A stretch of DNA of 64,000 nucleotides from Flexithrix dorotheae DSM 6795 (GCF_000379765.1 NZ_KB903438.1:62001-126000), one strand, 5' to 3'. Positions 18,243 through 27,671 are shown, numbered from the stretch's first letter. Notes: generated from the sequence alone by a model not told the origin. Made by a program: numbers and translations.

Positions 18243-18866
18243 ATGATGCATCCCTTTTTAATTGGAATTACTGGCGGAAGTGGTTCGGGGAAAACCTATT
18301 TTCTGAATAAATTACTGGAAAGAGTTGGAAAGGAGACAGTGACTTTACTTTCTCAGGACAATTATTATCGCCCTATGCATTTGCAAAAAAAGGACGAAAA
18401 CGGAGTGGAAAATTTTGATCTGCCTGAATCGATTGATGATAAATGGTTTGCAGAAGATATTGCAAAGCTTAAAGCGGGAAAGACTATCCAGCTCAAAGAA
18501 TATACTTTTAATAACCCGGTTGTTCAACCAAAAACATTGGTTTTCAAACCATCCCCGGTTATCATTGTGGAGGGTATATTTGTATTGCATTATCCCGAAG
18601 TGGCCAGACAAATCGATCTGAAACTTTTTATTGAGGCGAAGGATATGATAAAAATAAAGCGAAGGATTCTTCGTGACAATGAAGAGCGGGGCTATGATTT
18701 ACATGATGTGCTTTACAGATACGAACATCATGTGATGCCTGCCTACGAAAAATATATTGGGATTCACAAAAGAGATGCAGATATTGTGATTTACAATGAC
18801 CAGAAGGTTAATAAGGCTCTGGATGTAATGGAAACTTTTATAAAATCGAAACTGAAAAATGCTTGA
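18243..18866 (+). CDS. udk: Uridine kinase
   Basis: 207 residues from the ATG at 18243; the start region reads GTG-ATG-ATG, so the exact first codon is open. It phosphorylates uridine and cytidine in pyrimidine salvage. The P-loop GITGGSGSGKTYFLNKL sits at ~8-24, followed by LLSQDNYYRPM (nucleoside-binding Asp-Tyr), NFDLPESIDD, VIIVEGIFVLHYPEV and the lid RRILRDNEERGYD. The following TrkA-type gene overlaps its last 8 bp, indicating translational coupling. Confidence 0.94.
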   Translation: MMHPFLIGITGGSGSGKTYFLNKLLERVGKETVTLLSQDNYYRPMHLQKKDENGVENFDLPESIDDKWFAEDIAKLKAGKTIQLKEYTFNNPVVQPKTLVFKPSPVIIVEGIFVLHYPEVARQIDLKLFIEAKDMIKIKRRILRDNEERGYDLHDVLYRYEHHVMPAYEKYIGIHKRDADIVIYNDQKVNKALDVMETFIKSKLKNA

Positions 18867-19551
18867 TAAATTTGCAGTGATTGGAATGGGCCAGTTTGGC
18901 TTTCGGGTGGCTAAACAACTTACCGTAAAGGGAGCAGAGGTGCTTGCCATTGATAAGGATATTGATCGTGTGGAAATGATCAAGGATGATGTCACTTATG
19001 CGGTTGCACTGGATTCTACTGATATCAAAGCTTTAAGTTCCCAAAATTTACAGGAAATGGATGCGGTATTGGTGGCTATTGGGGAAAATATTGAGGGATT
19101 GCTGCTTACTACAGTGCTTTTGTTGGAATTAAATATAAAGCGAATAGTAGCCAGGGCTATGAGCCAGCAGCAAAGGATAATTCTAGAAAAATTAGGGGTA
19201 AAAGAAATACTTTCTCCGGAAGATGAAGTGGGACTAATGGTAGCCGAGTTAATGCTGAATCCTACCATGAAAGCTTTTTTGCCACTACCGGATAATTACG
19301 AAATTGCCGAAATTCAGGTGCCTAAAAAGATTTGTACCAAAACTGTGGAAGAAATAGATTTTGAGGGAAACTATAATTTGAGGTTAATTACCATCAAAAG
19401 GATTTATGAGGAAATGGTACAGAATCAAATGAAAGATGTGGACCATCTGGTTCAGAAAATTAATCGGGATACTATAATTGAGCCTTCTGACATGCTCATT
19501 GTAATGGGTAAATCTGGTGATGTAGAGAAATTTATTTATTTAAACAGCTAG
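18859..19551 (+). CDS. TrkA/KtrA-type potassium uptake regulator (RCK protein)
   Basis: 230 residues, cytosolic. An RCK-N Rossmann domain opens with FAVIGMGQFGFRVAKQL (GxGxxG) and the strand-end acid in EVLAIDKD. The RCK-C domain occupies ~135-230 and ends in DMLIVMGKSGDVEKFIYL. Such proteins gate Ktr/Trk potassium channels in response to nucleotides. The ATG lies inside the end of udk, so the two form an operon. A membrane KtrB/TrkH partner is not in the window. A bidirectional terminator follows. Confidence 0.9.
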   Translation: MLDKFAVIGMGQFGFRVAKQLTVKGAEVLAIDKDIDRVEMIKDDVTYAVALDSTDIKALSSQNLQEMDAVLVAIGENIEGLLLTTVLLLELNIKRIVARAMSQQQRIILEKLGVKEILSPEDEVGLMVAELMLNPTMKAFLPLPDNYEIAEIQVPKKICTKTVEEIDFEGNYNLRLITIKRIYEEMVQNQMKDVDHLVQKINRDTIIEPSDMLIVMGKSGDVEKFIYLNS

Positions 19552-19597
19552 AAATCCGGTTGTTATCTCTTGGAAAATCAATCTGATTATGAAATTT

Positions 19598-19630
19598 AAA
19601 GGCCTTTAACTTTTTGTGTTAAAGGCCTTT
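19598..19630. terminator. Bidirectional terminator
   Basis: A perfect 13-bp stem (19598-19610 with 19618-19630; core AAAGGCCTTTAAC), loop TTTTTGT, flanked by T-rich sequence on the plus strand. It lies between the convergent trkA-like and DUF3500 genes. Confidence 0.85.
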
Positions 19631-19637
19631 TCTTTTT

Positions 19638-20699
19638 CTAGTGATGATGATCACTTTCCTTATAGTGTTTTTCTAATAAATCCTCTCCAAAATCATTCTT
19701 TAAATCTCTCCATACTGTATGGATGTGATTGGCTTCATTTTGGGAATTATCGTATTCTATTAATATGGTAGGGCCATGGATTCTGTAATAATGGGCGTCT
19801 CCTACTTCAAAACTTCCTGCCCATGCAAAATGAAGTTGATCAAACCCGGCTTTTTTTATTTGTGACATTTGTGTGTGGGCAATGTCTTTTTCCATATTCT
19901 GGATATACACATTTAATAATTCACTGAAAACCAGTTTTTGAGCTTTGGTCAGTTTAGAATAAGGCAGTCCTTCAATTTTTTCGAGTTTTACTTTTCTATC
20001 TGCAGCTGTGACAATTTCATTTGGAGCTTCATCCATAATTACAGCGATATCCTGTTGCTCTTTATCCAGCATTTTCACCAGCTTTCTTCCCAATTCTTCT
20101 TCCTGCTTTAAAACCTGTAAACCTTTTTTCTCCCCGGAAGGTACTTTCCCTGGATTCGATCCCATAAAAGCCGGAGTAATTGAAAGTTCTCCGGTAACTG
20201 CTGAAAAATTTAATGAAAGGTGATGGCCTTCAAATCTCCATCCCCAGGGTTCTTTGGCAGATGGTTCACCAAAAATGGAAAAATAATAAAGTTCAGGATG
20301 CCTTCTTCTGTCATCAGGGCCTCTTCCTTCCAGCTCTCTTAATACAAGTTCTAATTCCATAATTGCCCTGACCTTGTTGTAGCCCTGGGTGCTCAATGCA
20401 GTTTTTAATAAGGCTATTCCCTTTTCTCTTTGGGATTGGTCCAGTTCTTCAAATGGTAACCCCTTTCTTTCTCTGGGGATGTAATGCCAGTTTTTTCTTT
20501 CATCAGTTTTGAAATCGAAACTGGCTTTTTCGGCTTGTGCAGTATTTAAACTGGCTAAAAATGCCTGAGCTGCATTCAACATATCAGCATTTTTTAAATT
20601 TAATTGATCTTCATTTTCGTCTGTAGATATGCTGCTAAACCTAAAAGCTACAATAGAGGCGATAATAAGGGTAGCGGCTACGAGTATAAGTTTTTTCAT
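19638..20699 (-). CDS. DUF3500 domain protein, exported
   Basis: 353 residues. The N-terminal ~20 residues (LILVAATLIIASIVAFRFS) form a signal peptide or anchor. Most of the rest is the DUF3500 domain: WHYIPRERKGLPFEELD, YYFSIFGEPSAKEPWGWRF, EGHHLSLNFS and the end ILIEYDNSQNEANHIHTVWR. The C terminus KESDHHH and the paired His residues suggest metal binding, but no activity is established that I know of. It is monocistronic and shares a terminator with the convergent trkA-like gene. Confidence 0.88.
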   Translation of the reverse strand: MKKLILVAATLIIASIVAFRFSSISTDENEDQLNLKNADMLNAAQAFLASLNTAQAEKASFDFKTDERKNWHYIPRERKGLPFEELDQSQREKGIALLKTALSTQGYNKVRAIMELELVLRELEGRGPDDRRRHPELYYFSIFGEPSAKEPWGWRFEGHHLSLNFSAVTGELSITPAFMGSNPGKVPSGEKKGLQVLKQEEELGRKLVKMLDKEQQDIAVIMDEAPNEIVTAADRKVKLEKIEGLPYSKLTKAQKLVFSELLNVYIQNMEKDIAHTQMSQIKKAGFDQLHFAWAGSFEVGDAHYYRIHGPTILIEYDNSQNEANHIHTVWRDLKNDFGEDLLEKHYKESDHHH

Positions 20700-21116
20700 T
20701 AGTCAATGGGTATAAAGTAAGATTAAGTACCATCACTGATTAATTTAGAGCACTTCCTTCTCAATATTATTCAGTGTTGGCACAATGGAATACATTAAAT
20801 TTTGTCCAATTACATTTTAAGTAAAGATAAAAAGATAATGTTTCGATTTCTACTTCTTCTTTTTACTCAATACCTCGACTAGCCGTCCGCTTTTTTTGTT
20901 GCGTAATGCTGTTTTGCGCCTTAAATACGTATCGTTTTAGGTAAAAATAAAGGTGTATAAAAGCGAATTCTATTTTTTCAACTTTACTAGACTTTTTACA
21001 CAATTCTCTGAAGGTACAAAAAGCAGCAGTAATCTATATAAGATTGACACTGGAAAAGGAAAAAGGTTATATCAACCAGAATTAAATTCTTCCAGGAGAT
21101 GTGGGAGTATTTTGAA
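20700..21116. other. Intergenic
   Basis: AT-rich upstream region of the DUF3500 gene with a small GC-richer patch (~20870-20935). I found no convincing gene, RNA or terminator. A 73-codon minus-strand frame at 20996-21217 overlaps the next gene and looks spurious. Confidence 0.5.
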
Positions 21117-21632
21117 TTAAAATAGATTTTTAAGAGATGCCCAGAGTAATTTCTTTTTCCCCACATCACCCAATAACTCTGATAAACTGTCGGAAAAAAG
21201 AAAGGAATGAGCACCATTTTTCACAGGAAAATAATTCACAGCCGAATCACCCAGAGATATGACGGAGGGATGAATACCAAAAACAATTAGCTGTTTGAAA
21301 TTAAATTCTCCAGAAAGTTTTGGGAAATCCAATGCAGCATTATCAGCCATATTCACCAGGGTAAACTGGTTGAGCGTCAGGTTTATAGCACTCATTATTT
21401 TGAGAAGCAGGTCATATTCCTGTGTTTTGAGGAGGTCGGTAGTTTGCTGGTCAATTAAAACCAATACATTTTTGTCTTTTTCACCATAAAATTTTATAGC
21501 CTTGTTATCATCATTTGTGATGGAAGCTGGATTAAGTTCTTCGGAAATTTGGGGAGTATTATTCTCTTTTTCAATTACAAAAATGGGTTCTTCCAGGAAA
21601 ACCTTTAAAAAACTATAGTCCTTTTCTTCCAT
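21117..21632 (-). CDS. Conserved-looking hypothetical protein
   Basis: 171 residues, soluble, without a signal peptide. The middle and C-terminal parts alternate hydrophobic strands and helices (NVLVLIDQQTTDLLKTQEYD, LIVFGIHPSVISLGDSAVNY and SFLFSDSLSELLGDVGKKKL), as in a small Rossmann-like or uracil-DNA-glycosylase-like alpha/beta fold. I cannot name the family. The general layout resembles small polymerase-accessory proteins, but that is too weak to call. It lies downstream of the A-type carrier gene on the same strand, separated by a terminator. Confidence 0.7.
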   Translation of the reverse strand: MEEKDYSFLKVFLEEPIFVIEKENNTPQISEELNPASITNDDNKAIKFYGEKDKNVLVLIDQQTTDLLKTQEYDLLLKIMSAINLTLNQFTLVNMADNAALDFPKLSGEFNFKQLIVFGIHPSVISLGDSAVNYFPVKNGAHSFLFSDSLSELLGDVGKKKLLWASLKNLF

Positions 21633-21725
21633 GGGCTAAATATTGGTGCTAGCTAAACGTTATGGTGAAATTTTGCTGTAAAATGCTTTAATGGCTGGAT
21701 GAGAAAAATACTGAGCCTTAAAAAA

Positions 21726-21751
21726 CCTCTTAAACAACTGGGTTTAAGAGG
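21726..21751 (-). terminator. Rho-independent terminator, minus strand
   Basis: CCTCTTAAAC (21726-21735) pairs with GTTTAAGAGG (21742-21751), loop AACTGG. Read on the minus strand, the stem is followed by TTTTTT. It ends the A-type carrier transcript. Confidence 0.85.
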
Positions 21752-21767
21752 CCTGTAATTTTTGAGG

Positions 21768-22094
21768 TTAAACAGAAAAGCTTTCTCCACATCCACATGT
21801 TCTGGTCGCATTAGGATTGATAAACTGAAACCCTTTTCCATTTAGTCCATCTGAAAAATCGAGTGTGGTACCCAATAAGTATAGAAGACTTTTCTTATCC
21901 ACTAATATTTTAATGCCTTTATCTTCAAAAACTTCATCTCCTTCCTTAGTGGTAGCATCAAATTCCAGGTCATACATTAATCCGGAGCAACCACCCCCTT
22001 TCACCAAAACCCTTAAGTTATGGTTGTTAGAATGACCATCCTGCTTTCTTAGTTCAAATATTTTATCTTTTGCTTTATCTGTAACTGCAATCAT
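21768..22094 (-). CDS. A-type iron-sulfur carrier (IscA/SufA/HesB family)
   Basis: 108 residues, full length. The three conserved cysteines are present: [13 protein letters not shown] (~35) and the C-terminal pair TCGCGESF (C-G-C). It carries Fe or a Fe-S cluster from the SUF scaffold to target proteins. It has its own promoter (22126-22157) and terminator. sufC and sufD lie about 3 kb away on the other strand, so the SUF genes here are near one another but not in one operon. The specific name (sufA, iscA or erpA) cannot be settled by sequence alone. Confidence 0.93.
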   Translation of the reverse strand: MIAVTDKAKDKIFELRKQDGHSNNHNLRVLVKGGGCSGLMYDLEFDATTKEGDEVFEDKGIKILVDKKSLLYLLGTTLDFSDGLNGKGFQFINPNATRTCGCGESFSV

Positions 22095-22125
22095 TTTTTT
22101 TAGATCAAATTTTTATTTTCCAATA

Positions 22126-22157
22126 CAAAAATATATTACTTTAATCAACATCACAAA
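22126..22157 (-). promoter_or_regulatory. Bacteroidota-type promoter of the A-type carrier gene
   Basis: On the minus strand: TTTG (22157-22154), a 20-bp spacer and TATTTTTG (22133-22126). Both boxes match the consensus. Transcription should start about 25 nt before the ATG at 22094. Confidence 0.7.
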
Positions 22158-22246
22158 GACCAGCTCTTTTCCAGAAAGTAATAACACATAATATATCTTT
22201 TGAGTTTGTTATTTTCCGAAATGCTTTAAAATTCGTTAATTAAACT

Positions 22247-23923
22247 TTACTGATTTTTCTTTTTTCCCTTTTTATTTCCCTTTTTCCCCACAGGAACTAC
22301 ACTGGAAATTACTCCAGAACCTACACTTCCAACGATATAGGCAATGAATGATTTTTGATGATCCCTTTCCATTTGAATAATTCCCTGTCGGTATTTTTTA
22401 GTATCTGGAATGTTTTTGTTTCTGGTTGCGGTGTTCACAGCAAATGACAGAAACCCGGATTTTGTTTTTCCGTTTTTTACTTTTTTAGGCAATTTAAGCA
22501 CTTCAAATTTCAGGTTCTGATAGTGGAAATCCATGGTTCCATTGGATTCGGTATTGTCCGCCTCAAACAGGAAGTCTAGTTGATTTATCTCTCCCGAAGA
22601 AATTTTTATGAGTGCAAAACTTTCCATAAAAGGATTGAACTTTTCCATTGGCATGTTATTTAAATTACCTGCTATGGAAAATGTGTTTTGGAGATCAGCT
22701 ACGGGTATTTTTACATTCACGCCTAAATTTCCTCCCATCATTTTTCCGTTTATCCTGGTAGAAAAAACAGGGTTTGTTTTTAAATATTCCGGGGCATTTG
22801 TCAGGTTATCTCCCAAAATATCCAAATCTGTAAAATACATAGTTGCAGACTGATCTACTCCATTGTCGGGGAAAAACTCTACCGTAAGGTTTGCATTTTG
22901 CACTTCAAGTGTATCAATGGAAATGGGCAAGGGCAAATCCCTGATGATTTCAGCCATTAGAGGTTTTGATTTTCTGGGTCTGTCTGGTAATCGCTTGTCT
23001 GTATATAGTTCAAATTCAGGATTTAAAATGCTTAGGTTTTTCATTTTAATAATTCCATTTTCGAACCATGTATTCATATCAATTTCCTTCAGTTGAATTT
23101 TATCAATTTGGGCTTTTATCCAGGGTTTTTCATAGGGAATTATTGCATTATAAGCCGTTTTCGACAGCCTTGGTGTGAGTGCAGGAGTTTCAATTTGAAT
23201 ATTTAAAGTGGTGTCGTTGGTAGAAAAGCTTACCTGCCCGGAGGTGAGCATATGGTCTTTTAAAATATTACCGGTAAAGCGCTGGGCACCCACTTCAAAG
23301 TATTTGAAATCGAAAACATCTCCGCTGGCCAAAGTAGAAGAATCCATTTGAAATGTTTTCATGGAAAGGAAAAAAGAGTCGAGTGTAATGGCATAGAGAC
23401 TGTCCTGCGACATGTCAATCAGGGAGAATTTTCCTTTTGTTATACCAATTTCACGTATGGAAGCAGATTGGAATGTTTCGGATAAAACCTGGTCGAAAAC
23501 TATTTTATTGGGCGTAGAATTAATTAGAGGATCCAGGAAATAACTGATTTCTGGTTTGCTAACAGTGATTTTCTTAATTTCAATGAGGTTGTTAAAAATC
23601 AGATCTCTTATTTCCAACCCTCTCAGGCTTGCCATTTCCACTTTTACACTTGCCAGTGCTTTCAATTGTTTGGCTTCCATACTGTCAATCAGACCTGCCT
23701 TGGGTTCCATGGACAGGCCGTGAACGGTAAGGTTCCCACTCAAAAAACCAGTTTCAATTCTTTCTATTTTATAATCGTAAAAACCAGTTGGGTCCTGATT
23801 GATGTTTTCTGCAAGCGTTTTCTTTACCAGAAAAGAAATATAATCATCTACTCTCCAAAATAAAAAACCAATTATTCCTGCAAGTGCGAGAAACAGGGCC
23901 CATAAAATTGATTTTTTTTTCAT
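22247..23923 (-). CDS. AsmA-like membrane-anchored protein
   Basis: 558 residues from the ATG at 23923; a TTG further upstream is less likely. A single N-terminal membrane helix (ILWALFLALAGIIGFLFWR) is followed by a long beta-rich periplasmic region with the features of AsmA/DUF748-type proteins: GFLSGNLTVHGLSMEPK, repeated short strands, and the block TLEVQNANLTVEFFP. The C terminus is basic (GKKGNKKGKKKN). AsmA-like proteins bridge the envelope and move phospholipids, but assignment here rests on general pattern. It lies 48 bp behind the TMEM175-like gene and may share its message. Confidence 0.65.
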   Translation of the reverse strand: MKKKSILWALFLALAGIIGFLFWRVDDYISFLVKKTLAENINQDPTGFYDYKIERIETGFLSGNLTVHGLSMEPKAGLIDSMEAKQLKALASVKVEMASLRGLEIRDLIFNNLIEIKKITVSKPEISYFLDPLINSTPNKIVFDQVLSETFQSASIREIGITKGKFSLIDMSQDSLYAITLDSFFLSMKTFQMDSSTLASGDVFDFKYFEVGAQRFTGNILKDHMLTSGQVSFSTNDTTLNIQIETPALTPRLSKTAYNAIIPYEKPWIKAQIDKIQLKEIDMNTWFENGIIKMKNLSILNPEFELYTDKRLPDRPRKSKPLMAEIIRDLPLPISIDTLEVQNANLTVEFFPDNGVDQSATMYFTDLDILGDNLTNAPEYLKTNPVFSTRINGKMMGGNLGVNVKIPVADLQNTFSIAGNLNNMPMEKFNPFMESFALIKISSGEINQLDFLFEADNTESNGTMDFHYQNLKFEVLKLPKKVKNGKTKSGFLSFAVNTATRNKNIPDTKKYRQGIIQMERDHQKSFIAYIVGSVGSGVISSVVPVGKKGNKKGKKKNQ

Positions 23924-23971
23924 TTTTGATAGAAGTAAATTTGTTTTCAACTATTTTGATGCTTAAATGAA

Positions 23972-24646
23972 TTAGGTTTTAGGTGGCTTTGGTTTAAAGA
24001 TATTACCTGTGATTTTTGAAATGTAGGGAATCCTTGAAATTTTTTTTCTTAATGCGAAAAAAACGGGGACACTTAAAAATGTAAGATCCCATAAAAATGG
24101 TTTGATTAGTCCAGCAAATATCGCAATAATGGCAAGGGTCGGTTCTGTGATGGCTTGTTTTTTCAAAGTGAGGATTGTGGCATTGGGAAGTTCGGGATTT
24201 ACCAGTCTATGGTTGTGAGTGGCATATTTTAAGCTTAACCACGAGAAGATACCCACCAAAAATACATTCAAACTATAAAGAATTTTAAATTGGTAAATTT
24301 CAGGAAAAACTGTCATATAGCCATTCCAAAAAGGAAGAATGACGAGGAATAAGAGGAACAAAAGTTCCAGCCAAATGAAAGTCGTATTCACCACCATTAT
24401 ATTTCCAAAATGCTCTAAATGTTTTAGCCAGTAAATGGAAATCATCACAAAGGTGATCATATATATGCCCATCTTTGGAATTTGAGCGGCCGCAAAATCC
24501 AAAATTTGTTCTTTCTCAAGGTTTTGTTCAAGATCAGGAATTTCCAGTCCTAAAATCATGATGGTCATGGTAGCTGAAAAAAGCAGGTCTACCAGAAACC
24601 TAAGCCTTGTGCGCCATTCCTTGTTTTTTATGTCTTCCATTTCCAT
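23972..24646 (-). CDS. TMEM175-like (DUF1211) membrane protein
   Basis: 224 residues with about six hydrophobic helices. The first helix, RLRFLVDLLFSATMTIMILG, aligns with the TMEM175 signature in which R-x-x-x-F-S-D lines a potassium pore; here the FSD triplet reads LVD, so the Phe and Ser are replaced while the Asp remains. The second block SIYWLKHLEHFGNIMVVNTT matches the conserved W...H...F region. Bacterial relatives conduct potassium. The altered filter region makes conduction uncertain. The AsmA-like gene follows 48 bp downstream. Confidence 0.75.
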   Translation of the reverse strand: MEMEDIKNKEWRTRLRFLVDLLFSATMTIMILGLEIPDLEQNLEKEQILDFAAAQIPKMGIYMITFVMISIYWLKHLEHFGNIMVVNTTFIWLELLFLLFLVILPFWNGYMTVFPEIYQFKILYSLNVFLVGIFSWLSLKYATHNHRLVNPELPNATILTLKKQAITEPTLAIIAIFAGLIKPFLWDLTFLSVPVFFALRKKISRIPYISKITGNIFKPKPPKT

Positions 24647-24948
24647 TTTCTCTTGACGAATTTACTTTATTCCTCTATGTTTCTTAAAGGTCAGGTTTCA
24701 GTAGTTTAATTGCAAATTCCTTTCTGTGAAGTTTGTATTCGCTTATTTTTGCTACAGAAATGTAATGGATTTTATAGTGAAACATGAAATAGAGCCAACC
24801 TGTTTGGAAAATCAGAGGTGGGAAGGCTTTTAGTTGGAAAAGACCAAACTTTTCTTATTTATAATTGTTCTAAAGAAAATGTTTAAAATTATAGGTGAAT
24901 AGCCTTTTTTTTTTGACTTTTGCAAATTCATTATCAAAATAGAAAAAA
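24647..24948. other. Intergenic, divergent promoters
   Basis: Region between the TMEM175-like gene (minus) and sufC (plus). A weak -7-like GACTTTTG (24915-24922) lies 27 bp before sufC after a long T-run. No sufB remnant or other gene was found. Confidence 0.45.
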
Positions 24949-25701
24949 ATGCTCGAAATAAAGAATCTACACGCTTCGATTGAGGATAAAAAAATATTGA
25001 ACGGAATTAACTTAACAGTTAAGCCAGGGGAAGTGCATGCCATTATGGGGCCGAACGGTTCTGGAAAAAGTACATTAGCTTCGGTGCTGGCAGGTAGGGA
25101 AGATTATGAAGTGACAGAAGGAGAAGTGAATTTTATTGGAAAAGATTTGTTGGATATGGCTGCAGAGGAAAGGGCAAGAGAAGGCTTGTTTTTAGCATTT
25201 CAATATCCCGTTGAAATTCCCGGAGTAAGTAATACCAACTTCCTGAAAACGGCTATCAATGAAGTAAGAAAGCATAGAGGAGAAGATCCTCTAGATGCTG
25301 TGGCTTTCCTTAAATTAATGAAGGAAAAGATGAAGATTGTGAATATTGATCAGTCATTAATGTCCCGATCATTGAACGAAGGGTTTTCCGGTGGTGAAAA
25401 GAAAAGAAATGAGATTTTCCAGATGGCAATGCTGGAACCGAAATTATCAATTTTGGACGAAACTGATTCAGGTTTGGATATTGATGCATTGAAAATTGTA
25501 TCTAATGGTGTAAACAGCCTGAAAAGTAAGGATAATGCTACTATTGTGGTTACCCACTACCAGCGATTATTGGATTACATAGTGCCGGATTATGTACATG
25601 TTTTGTATAAAGGCAGGATCGTAAAATCAGGAACAAAGGAATTGGCCCTAGAGCTGGAAGAGAAAGGATATGATTGGATAAAAGAAGAAGCGGCAGTTTA
25701 A
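24949..25701 (+). CDS. sufC: SUF complex ATPase SufC
   Basis: 250 residues, full length. ABC ATPase motifs are complete: Walker [17 protein letters not shown] (~32-47), Q-loop [11 protein letters not shown], signature [16 protein letters not shown] (~143) and Walker [15 protein letters not shown]; the SufC-specific [11 protein letters not shown] is diagnostic. It powers the SufBC2D scaffold that builds Fe-S clusters. sufD follows after 41 bp. sufB, usually next to sufC, is absent: the neighbour upstream is an unrelated divergent gene. Confidence 0.96.
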   Translation: MLEIKNLHASIEDKKILNGINLTVKPGEVHAIMGPNGSGKSTLASVLAGREDYEVTEGEVNFIGKDLLDMAAEERAREGLFLAFQYPVEIPGVSNTNFLKTAINEVRKHRGEDPLDAVAFLKLMKEKMKIVNIDQSLMSRSLNEGFSGGEKKRNEIFQMAMLEPKLSILDETDSGLDIDALKIVSNGVNSLKSKDNATIVVTHYQRLLDYIVPDYVHVLYKGRIVKSGTKELALELEEKGYDWIKEEAAV

Positions 25702-25742
25702 GGATTGTTTTCTTTTTTCTTTTTAAAATAAAATTATTGAGA

Positions 25743-27065
25743 ATGAACGATATCAATTTAGTTGATTTAAAAAAAGGACTTAAGGAGCAGTTCGATAAAT
25801 TTCAGGGAAACATTAACGGACAGGGTAAACTGGCCTTTAATGAGGTGAGGAAGCATGCCCTTCAGCAATTGGAAAAAATCCAGTTCCCGACAGTAAAGGA
25901 TGAAGAGTGGAAGTATACTAATGTGCAGAAAATTCTAAAGCATGAATTTGCTTTTGATTTGCCTTCTTCCGGGAAAATTCAGGAAATAGAATCTTATATC
26001 ATTCCTGATCTGGATGCCCACAGGCTTGTTTTTGTAAATGGGAAATTATCTGAAGAATTATCTGAAATAGGGCAGGAAAATGGCTTGACCGTGCTGAACA
26101 TAAAAGATGCTCAAACTCAGTATGGCGAATTGGTAAATGAACATTTATCAAAATATGCTGCTTTTGAGGAGGACGCCTTTACCGCTTTGAGTACTGCCTT
26201 TACAGCTGAAGGAGCTTTTATTAAGGTGGATAAAAACAAGATCATAGAAAAGCCAATATTAATTTTTAATTTTACTGATTCCACTGCTGCAAATGCCATT
26301 GCCATGCCGAGGAATCTGGTAATTGCTGAGGAAAACGCTCAGGTTACCGTGATAGAAGATTATGCAGCAATCGGAGATAATTATGGTTTTATTAATTCTG
26401 TGACGGAATTTAAAGTGAGTAAAAATGCCATAGTTCACAATTATAAATTACAGAATAAGTCAGATAAAAACTTCTTTATAGGCACTACTCAGGTACACCA
26501 GGAAGGTGATTCTCATTACAATAACACAACGATCACGTTGGGTGGAGATCTGGTGCGAAACAACCTGAATATTCTGTTGGATGGAGAACATTGTGAGGCC
26601 TTTATGAATGGTCTTTATCTATTGAAAGACAAACATCATGTAGACAATCATTCAATGGTGGATCATTTAAAACCAAATTCTTATAGCAATGAGTTGTATA
26701 AGGGAATTATGGATGGGGAATCGAAAGGGGTTTTCAATGGGAAAATTTTTGTGAGACCAGATGCTCAAAAAACCAATGCCTTTCAGGAAAATAAAAATAT
26801 ACTATTGTCGGATAAAGCCTCTATTGATACCAAACCACAATTGGAGATTTGGGCTGATGATGTAAAATGTTCGCATGGAGCTACTACTGGAGCTTTGGAT
26901 GAAGAACCTGTTTTTTACCTAAGGTCAAGAGGAATAGATGAGGACAAGGCTAAGGCATTATTAATGTTCGCCTTTGCCAATGATGTATTGGAAAGAATAA
27001 AATCTGAACCTTTTAAAAATCATGTGGCAAAATTGATTGGAGAAAGGCTAAAGCAGGAGATTTGA
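25743..27065 (+). CDS. sufD: SUF scaffold subunit SufD
   Basis: 440 residues from the ATG at 25743. The N-terminal helical part contains FPTVKDEEWKYTNVQKIL, typical of SufD. The beta-helix core includes VHNYKLQNKSDKNFFIGTTQ and the conserved C-terminal signature CSHGATTGALDEEPVFYLRS RG (His in SHGAT). It partners SufB and SufC in Fe-S cluster assembly and iron acquisition. It ends with a terminator 34 bp downstream; sufS and sufE do not follow, unlike the common suf operon order. Confidence 0.95.
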   Translation: MNDINLVDLKKGLKEQFDKFQGNINGQGKLAFNEVRKHALQQLEKIQFPTVKDEEWKYTNVQKILKHEFAFDLPSSGKIQEIESYIIPDLDAHRLVFVNGKLSEELSEIGQENGLTVLNIKDAQTQYGELVNEHLSKYAAFEEDAFTALSTAFTAEGAFIKVDKNKIIEKPILIFNFTDSTAANAIAMPRNLVIAEENAQVTVIEDYAAIGDNYGFINSVTEFKVSKNAIVHNYKLQNKSDKNFFIGTTQVHQEGDSHYNNTTITLGGDLVRNNLNILLDGEHCEAFMNGLYLLKDKHHVDNHSMVDHLKPNSYSNELYKGIMDGESKGVFNGKIFVRPDAQKTNAFQENKNILLSDKASIDTKPQLEIWADDVKCSHGATTGALDEEPVFYLRSRGIDEDKAKALLMFAFANDVLERIKSEPFKNHVAKLIGERLKQEI

Positions 27066-27098
27066 TATTTCCGGTTAGGATAAAATAATTTTGAAAGG

Positions 27099-27123
27099 AA
27101 GGAATACCTATTTGGGATTCCTT
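27099..27123 (+). terminator. Rho-independent terminator of sufCD
   Basis: AAGGAATACC (27099-27108) pairs with GGGATTCCTT (27114-27123) with one A-G mismatch, loop TATTT, followed by a run of T. Confidence 0.75.
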
Positions 27124-27512
27124 TTTTTTTGCATTCTCCCTCAATTTCTCTATTTACATAAAATTATTTGGAGGAATATTACGAAGTAATGTTTCAAAAA
27201 AAATGAAATAAAATTTGACTAAATTAATAATAAATTGTATTTTAATAATAATTGATGAGACTATTCTGGTATTTTAAAAGCTGGTGAACATTAAATTTTA
27301 ACGATCAGGGTAATAAATCTAATTATTAGGCTTTATGATAATAAAAGTTATCATTTAATTTGGTTAACAAGTGATTTATATTACTTGAGGCTTCCATTAG
27401 ATAACTTTGAAGAAATAGTTTTTTTAATAAAAGCTTGTAATTATTTAATACTTCTCAAAGTATTTTTTCATACTAGCTATTTTTCTTACAAATCTCAGAA
27501 ATAATTAAAATC
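27124..27512. other. AT-rich intergenic
   Basis: Extremely AT-rich stretch between the sufD terminator and a 52-codon frame. No promoter with both boxes and no gene could be supported. Confidence 0.4.
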
Positions 27513-27671
27513 ATGTCAGAACAACTAAAAACTAAGGAAAAAAAGAACAAAGAAATTGGGATAGAACCTGCTGTATCAAAGAAATATGATGCTTACATTT
27601 CGGCCATAATTGTAATTGGTGCCTTACTTCTTGTAGGATTAGTAATTTTAAATGCCGATGTAGTTTGGTAG
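27513..27671 (+). CDS. Small single-pass membrane protein
   Basis: 52 residues. The first ~28 are charged (MSEQLKTKEKKNKEIG), followed by one hydrophobic helix at ~30-47 (ISAIIVIGALLLVGLVI) and the end NADVVW. The composition is that of a real small membrane protein, and a terminator-like stem-loop with a T-run lies 118 bp downstream, suggesting that a transcript ends there. No promoter with both boxes was found. The function is unknown and the frame could still be fortuitous. Confidence 0.5.
   Translation: MSEQLKTKEKKNKEIGIEPAVSKKYDAYISAIIVIGALLLVGLVILNADVVW

Noticed and set aside
20996-21217. 73-codon minus-strand frame
   Set aside because: Overlaps the end of the 171-residue gene in another frame; composition unlike a protein.
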